Assembly (NCBI RefSeq): GCF_963662255.1
Contig: NC_085068.1
Location: 434,001 to 498,000, forward strand
Length of the DNA stretch: 64,000 nucleotides
Source: Cinclus cinclus
Lineage: Eukaryota; Chordata; Aves; Passeriformes; Cinclidae
Direction of reading: 5' to 3'
Shown here: piece by piece, positions 62,418 through 64,000 of the stretch
Numbering within the stretch: position 1 is the first letter of the stretch
Layout: the number at the start of each line of letters is the position of its first letter
Made by a program: the position numbers and the translations under genes
Notes under the pieces: generated by a model
Databases searched by the model: none
The model's input: the letters and a program-made list of their open reading frames with translations, nothing else
What the model was told of the DNA's origin: nothing

Positions 62418-64000
62418 TTGGGTCACAATGATTCCTTGCTTCTCTTAACCTCTGTGGTGTCACAATGCATCCCATGCCCTTTTAGGCCACTTGATGTCAC
62501 AATGAATATTGGATTCTTGGCCTCCATGGTGGCATAATGGTTCCTTGATTCTATTGGGCCCCATGCTGTCACAATTCATCCCTGCCCCATTTACGCCCCA
62601 TGGTGTCAAAAGGGATTCTTAGATTGTTAGGCAGCATTGGATCGCAATGGTTCCTTGCTTCTCTTAACCCCTGTGGTGTCACAATGCATCCCATGCCCTT
62701 TTAGGCCACTTGATGTCACAACGAATCATTTGATTCTTGGCCTCCATGGTGGCATAATTGTACCAGGTTTCTATTGGGCCCCATGCTTTCACAATACATC
62801 CCTGCCCCTTTTAGGCCCATTGGTGGTGTCACAAGGGATCATTAGATTGTTAGCCTGCATTGGGTCACAATGGTTCCTTGCTTCTCTTAACCTCTGTGGT
62901 GTCACAATGCATTCCAAGCCCTTTTAGGCCACTTGATGTCACAATGAATCATTTGATTCTTGGCCTTCATGGTGTCATAATGTTTCCTTGCTTCTATAGG
63001 TCCCCATGCTGTCAGTGTTCATCCGTGGTCCTTTTGCGCCCCCTGGTGCCAAAAGGGATTCTTAGATTGTTAGGCAGCATTGGATCACAATGGTTCCTTG
63101 CTTCTCTTAACCCCTGTGGTGTCACAATGCATCCCATGCCCTTTTAGGCCACTTGATGTCACAATGAATCATTTGATTCTTGGCCTCCATGGTGGCATAA
63201 TTGTACCAGGTTTTACTGGGGCCCCATGCTTTCAAAAATCATCCCTGCCCCTTTTAGGCCCATTGGTGTCACAAGGGATCATTAGATTGTTAGCCTGCAT
63301 TGGGTCACAATGGTTCCTTGCTTCTCTTAACCTCTGTGGTGTCACAATGCATCCCATGCCCTTTTAGGCAACTTGATGTCACAATGAATCATTTGATTCT
63401 TGGCCTTCATGGTGTCATAATGGTTCCTTGTTTCTATTGGTCCCCATGCTGTCACAATTCATCCCTGGCCCTTTTATGCCCCCTGGTGTCAAATGGGATC
63501 CTGGGATTATTAGTCTCCATTGGGTCACAATGGATCCTTGCTTCTCTTAACCCCTGTGCTGTCACAATGCATTCCAAGCCCTTTTAGGCCACTTGGTCTT
63601 ACAATGAACCATTTGATTCTTGGCCTTCATGGTGTCATAATGGTTCCTTGCTTCTATAGGTCCCCTTGCTGTCAGAGTTCATCCGTGGTCCTTTTGCGCC
63701 CCCTGGTGTCAAAAGGGATTCTTAGATTGTTAGCCTGCATTGGGTCACAATAGTTCCTTGCTTCTCTTAACCCCTGTGGTGTCACAATGTATCCCATGCC
63801 CTTTTAGGCCACTTGATGTCACAATGAATCATTTGATTCTTGGCCTCCATGGTGGCATAATTGTACCAGGTTTTACTTGGGCCCCATGCTTTCACAATTC
63901 ATCCCTGCCCCTTTTAGGCCCATTGGTGTCACAAGGGATCATTAGATTGTTAGCCTGCATTGGGTCACAATGGTTCCTTGCTTCTCTTAACCCCTGTGGT
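62418..64000 (+). repeat. Mosaic right end of the window
   Basis: 62418 is a 219 bp hybrid (GAATATTGGATTC, GGCATAATGGTTCC). 62637 is a B-like f3 of 223 bp and 62860 is C-like, the same pair as 53385/53608. 63080 is f3 with CTTTCAAAAATC. 63300, 63520 and 63740 are f1, f4 and f3, matching 54708-55367 of R2 (CCCTTGCTGTC shared; AATGTATCC against AATATATCC). A 41 bp partial monomer at 63960 shows that the array continues past the right edge. Confidence 0.87.

Larger units (their letters stand above)
1..64000 (+). repeat. 220 bp satellite DNA array filling the window
   Basis: Every part of the window aligns to one ~220 bp monomer in one orientation. Following the landmark TTGGGTCAC from 114 to 63960 gives 290 complete monomers. 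Most are 220 bp. Recurrent exceptions are 223 bp (B type, extra TGG), 221 bp (T and X types, longer T run) and 219 bp (M type and scattered single deletions). No inversion, unique spacer, transposon or gene interrupts it. Nearly every monomer keeps GTCACAATGCATCC, GATTCTTGGCCT and TTAGCCT. Tandem structure of this kind is typical of eukaryotic heterochromatic (centromeric, pericentromeric or subtelomeric) satellites. The chromosomal position and species cannot be read from the sequence. I do not recognise the family. Confidence 0.98.

Noticed and set aside
1..64000. CRISPR array, because 36-37 bp repeats are common in CRISPR loci
   Set aside because: The 36-37 bp units are contiguous and diverged with no unique spacers, and the exact repeat unit is 220 bp. 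No cas-like gene is present.
1..64000. Repeat-protein gene such as a zinc-finger or mucin array
   Set aside because: The repeat lengths 37 and 220 bp are not multiples of three, stops occur in every frame of each monomer, and single-base indels (219, 221 bp) are tolerated freely.
1..64000. Identification with a named satellite family or species
   Set aside because: I do not recognise the consensus. A search of repeat databases and raw vertebrate assemblies with the 220 bp consensus would settle it, and I cannot run one.

Overview
The whole 64 kb window is one uninterrupted, head-to-tail satellite DNA array. I find no gene, RNA gene, mobile element, CRISPR array or unique-sequence island. The basic unit is a ~220 bp monomer. 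I followed it from position 114 to 63959 as 290 consecutive complete monomers (spacings 219, 220, 221 or 223 bp), with a 113 bp partial monomer at the left edge and a 41 bp partial at the right. All monomers have the same orientation. The organism is almost certainly a eukaryote. One family 1 monomer counted by hand is about 48% G+C and roughly 62% pyrimidine on the + strand. It holds one CpG where about 12 would be expected, and many differences between monomers are CpG versus TpG or CpA. That suggests a methylated genome, for example a vertebrate, and heterochromatin. I do not recognise the satellite and cannot name the species.

The array is built at nested scales. (1) Each 220 bp monomer is six diverged copies of a 36-37 bp unit beginning GTCACAATG (37+37+36+37+37+36). 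(2) Monomers fall into four families, f1 to f4, separated by their last three subunits. (3) The families recur in the order f1-f2-f4-f3, an ~880 bp tetramer that is cleanest at 45897-48539. (4) In the left 46.5 kb, monomer variants form long higher-order units of 12 to 33 monomers, each running from one 'A' variant to the next. (5) Three of these units in a row (3855-18821, 14,967 bp) recur next door (18822-33349, 14,528 bp), and the units at 114-12658 recur from 33350 to 46556, an offset of 33,236 bp at the start.

Layout. 1-113: partial monomer. 114-46556: strongly homogenised domain of nine complete higher-order units and a truncated tenth, with monomer counts 17, 29, 14, 25, 29, 12, 25, 16, 33 and 11. 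46557-64000: a more diverged domain. It holds three ancestral-looking tetramers (the first begins at 45897 in the left domain), a 20-monomer unit and its 16-monomer relative (48540-56468), a 13-monomer unit and its 11-monomer partial copy (57132-62417), and a mosaic end.

Monomer start means the first T of TTGGGTCAC. My variant letters, with one example start each: A 114 (f2), B 334 (f3), C 557 (f4), D 777 (f4), E 997 (f3), F 1217 (f2), G 1437 (f1), H 1657 (f2), I 1877 (f3), J 2097 (f1), K 2316 (f2 with f1 tail), L 2536 (f4), M 2756 (f1 with f4 tail), N 2975 (f3), O 3195 (f1), P 3415 (f3 with f1/f2 middle), Q 3635 (f1), R 6278 (f4), S 6498 (f3), T 6718 (f2), U 6939 (f4), V 7159 (f3), W 7379 (f1), X 7599 (f2), Y 7820 (f4), Z 8700 (f2 with f1 tail), a 11339 (f4), b 11559 (f3), c 11779 (f2), d 14202 (f3). 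A prime marks a close variant. There is no gene network to describe: the history here is unequal exchange and segmental duplication of satellite DNA.
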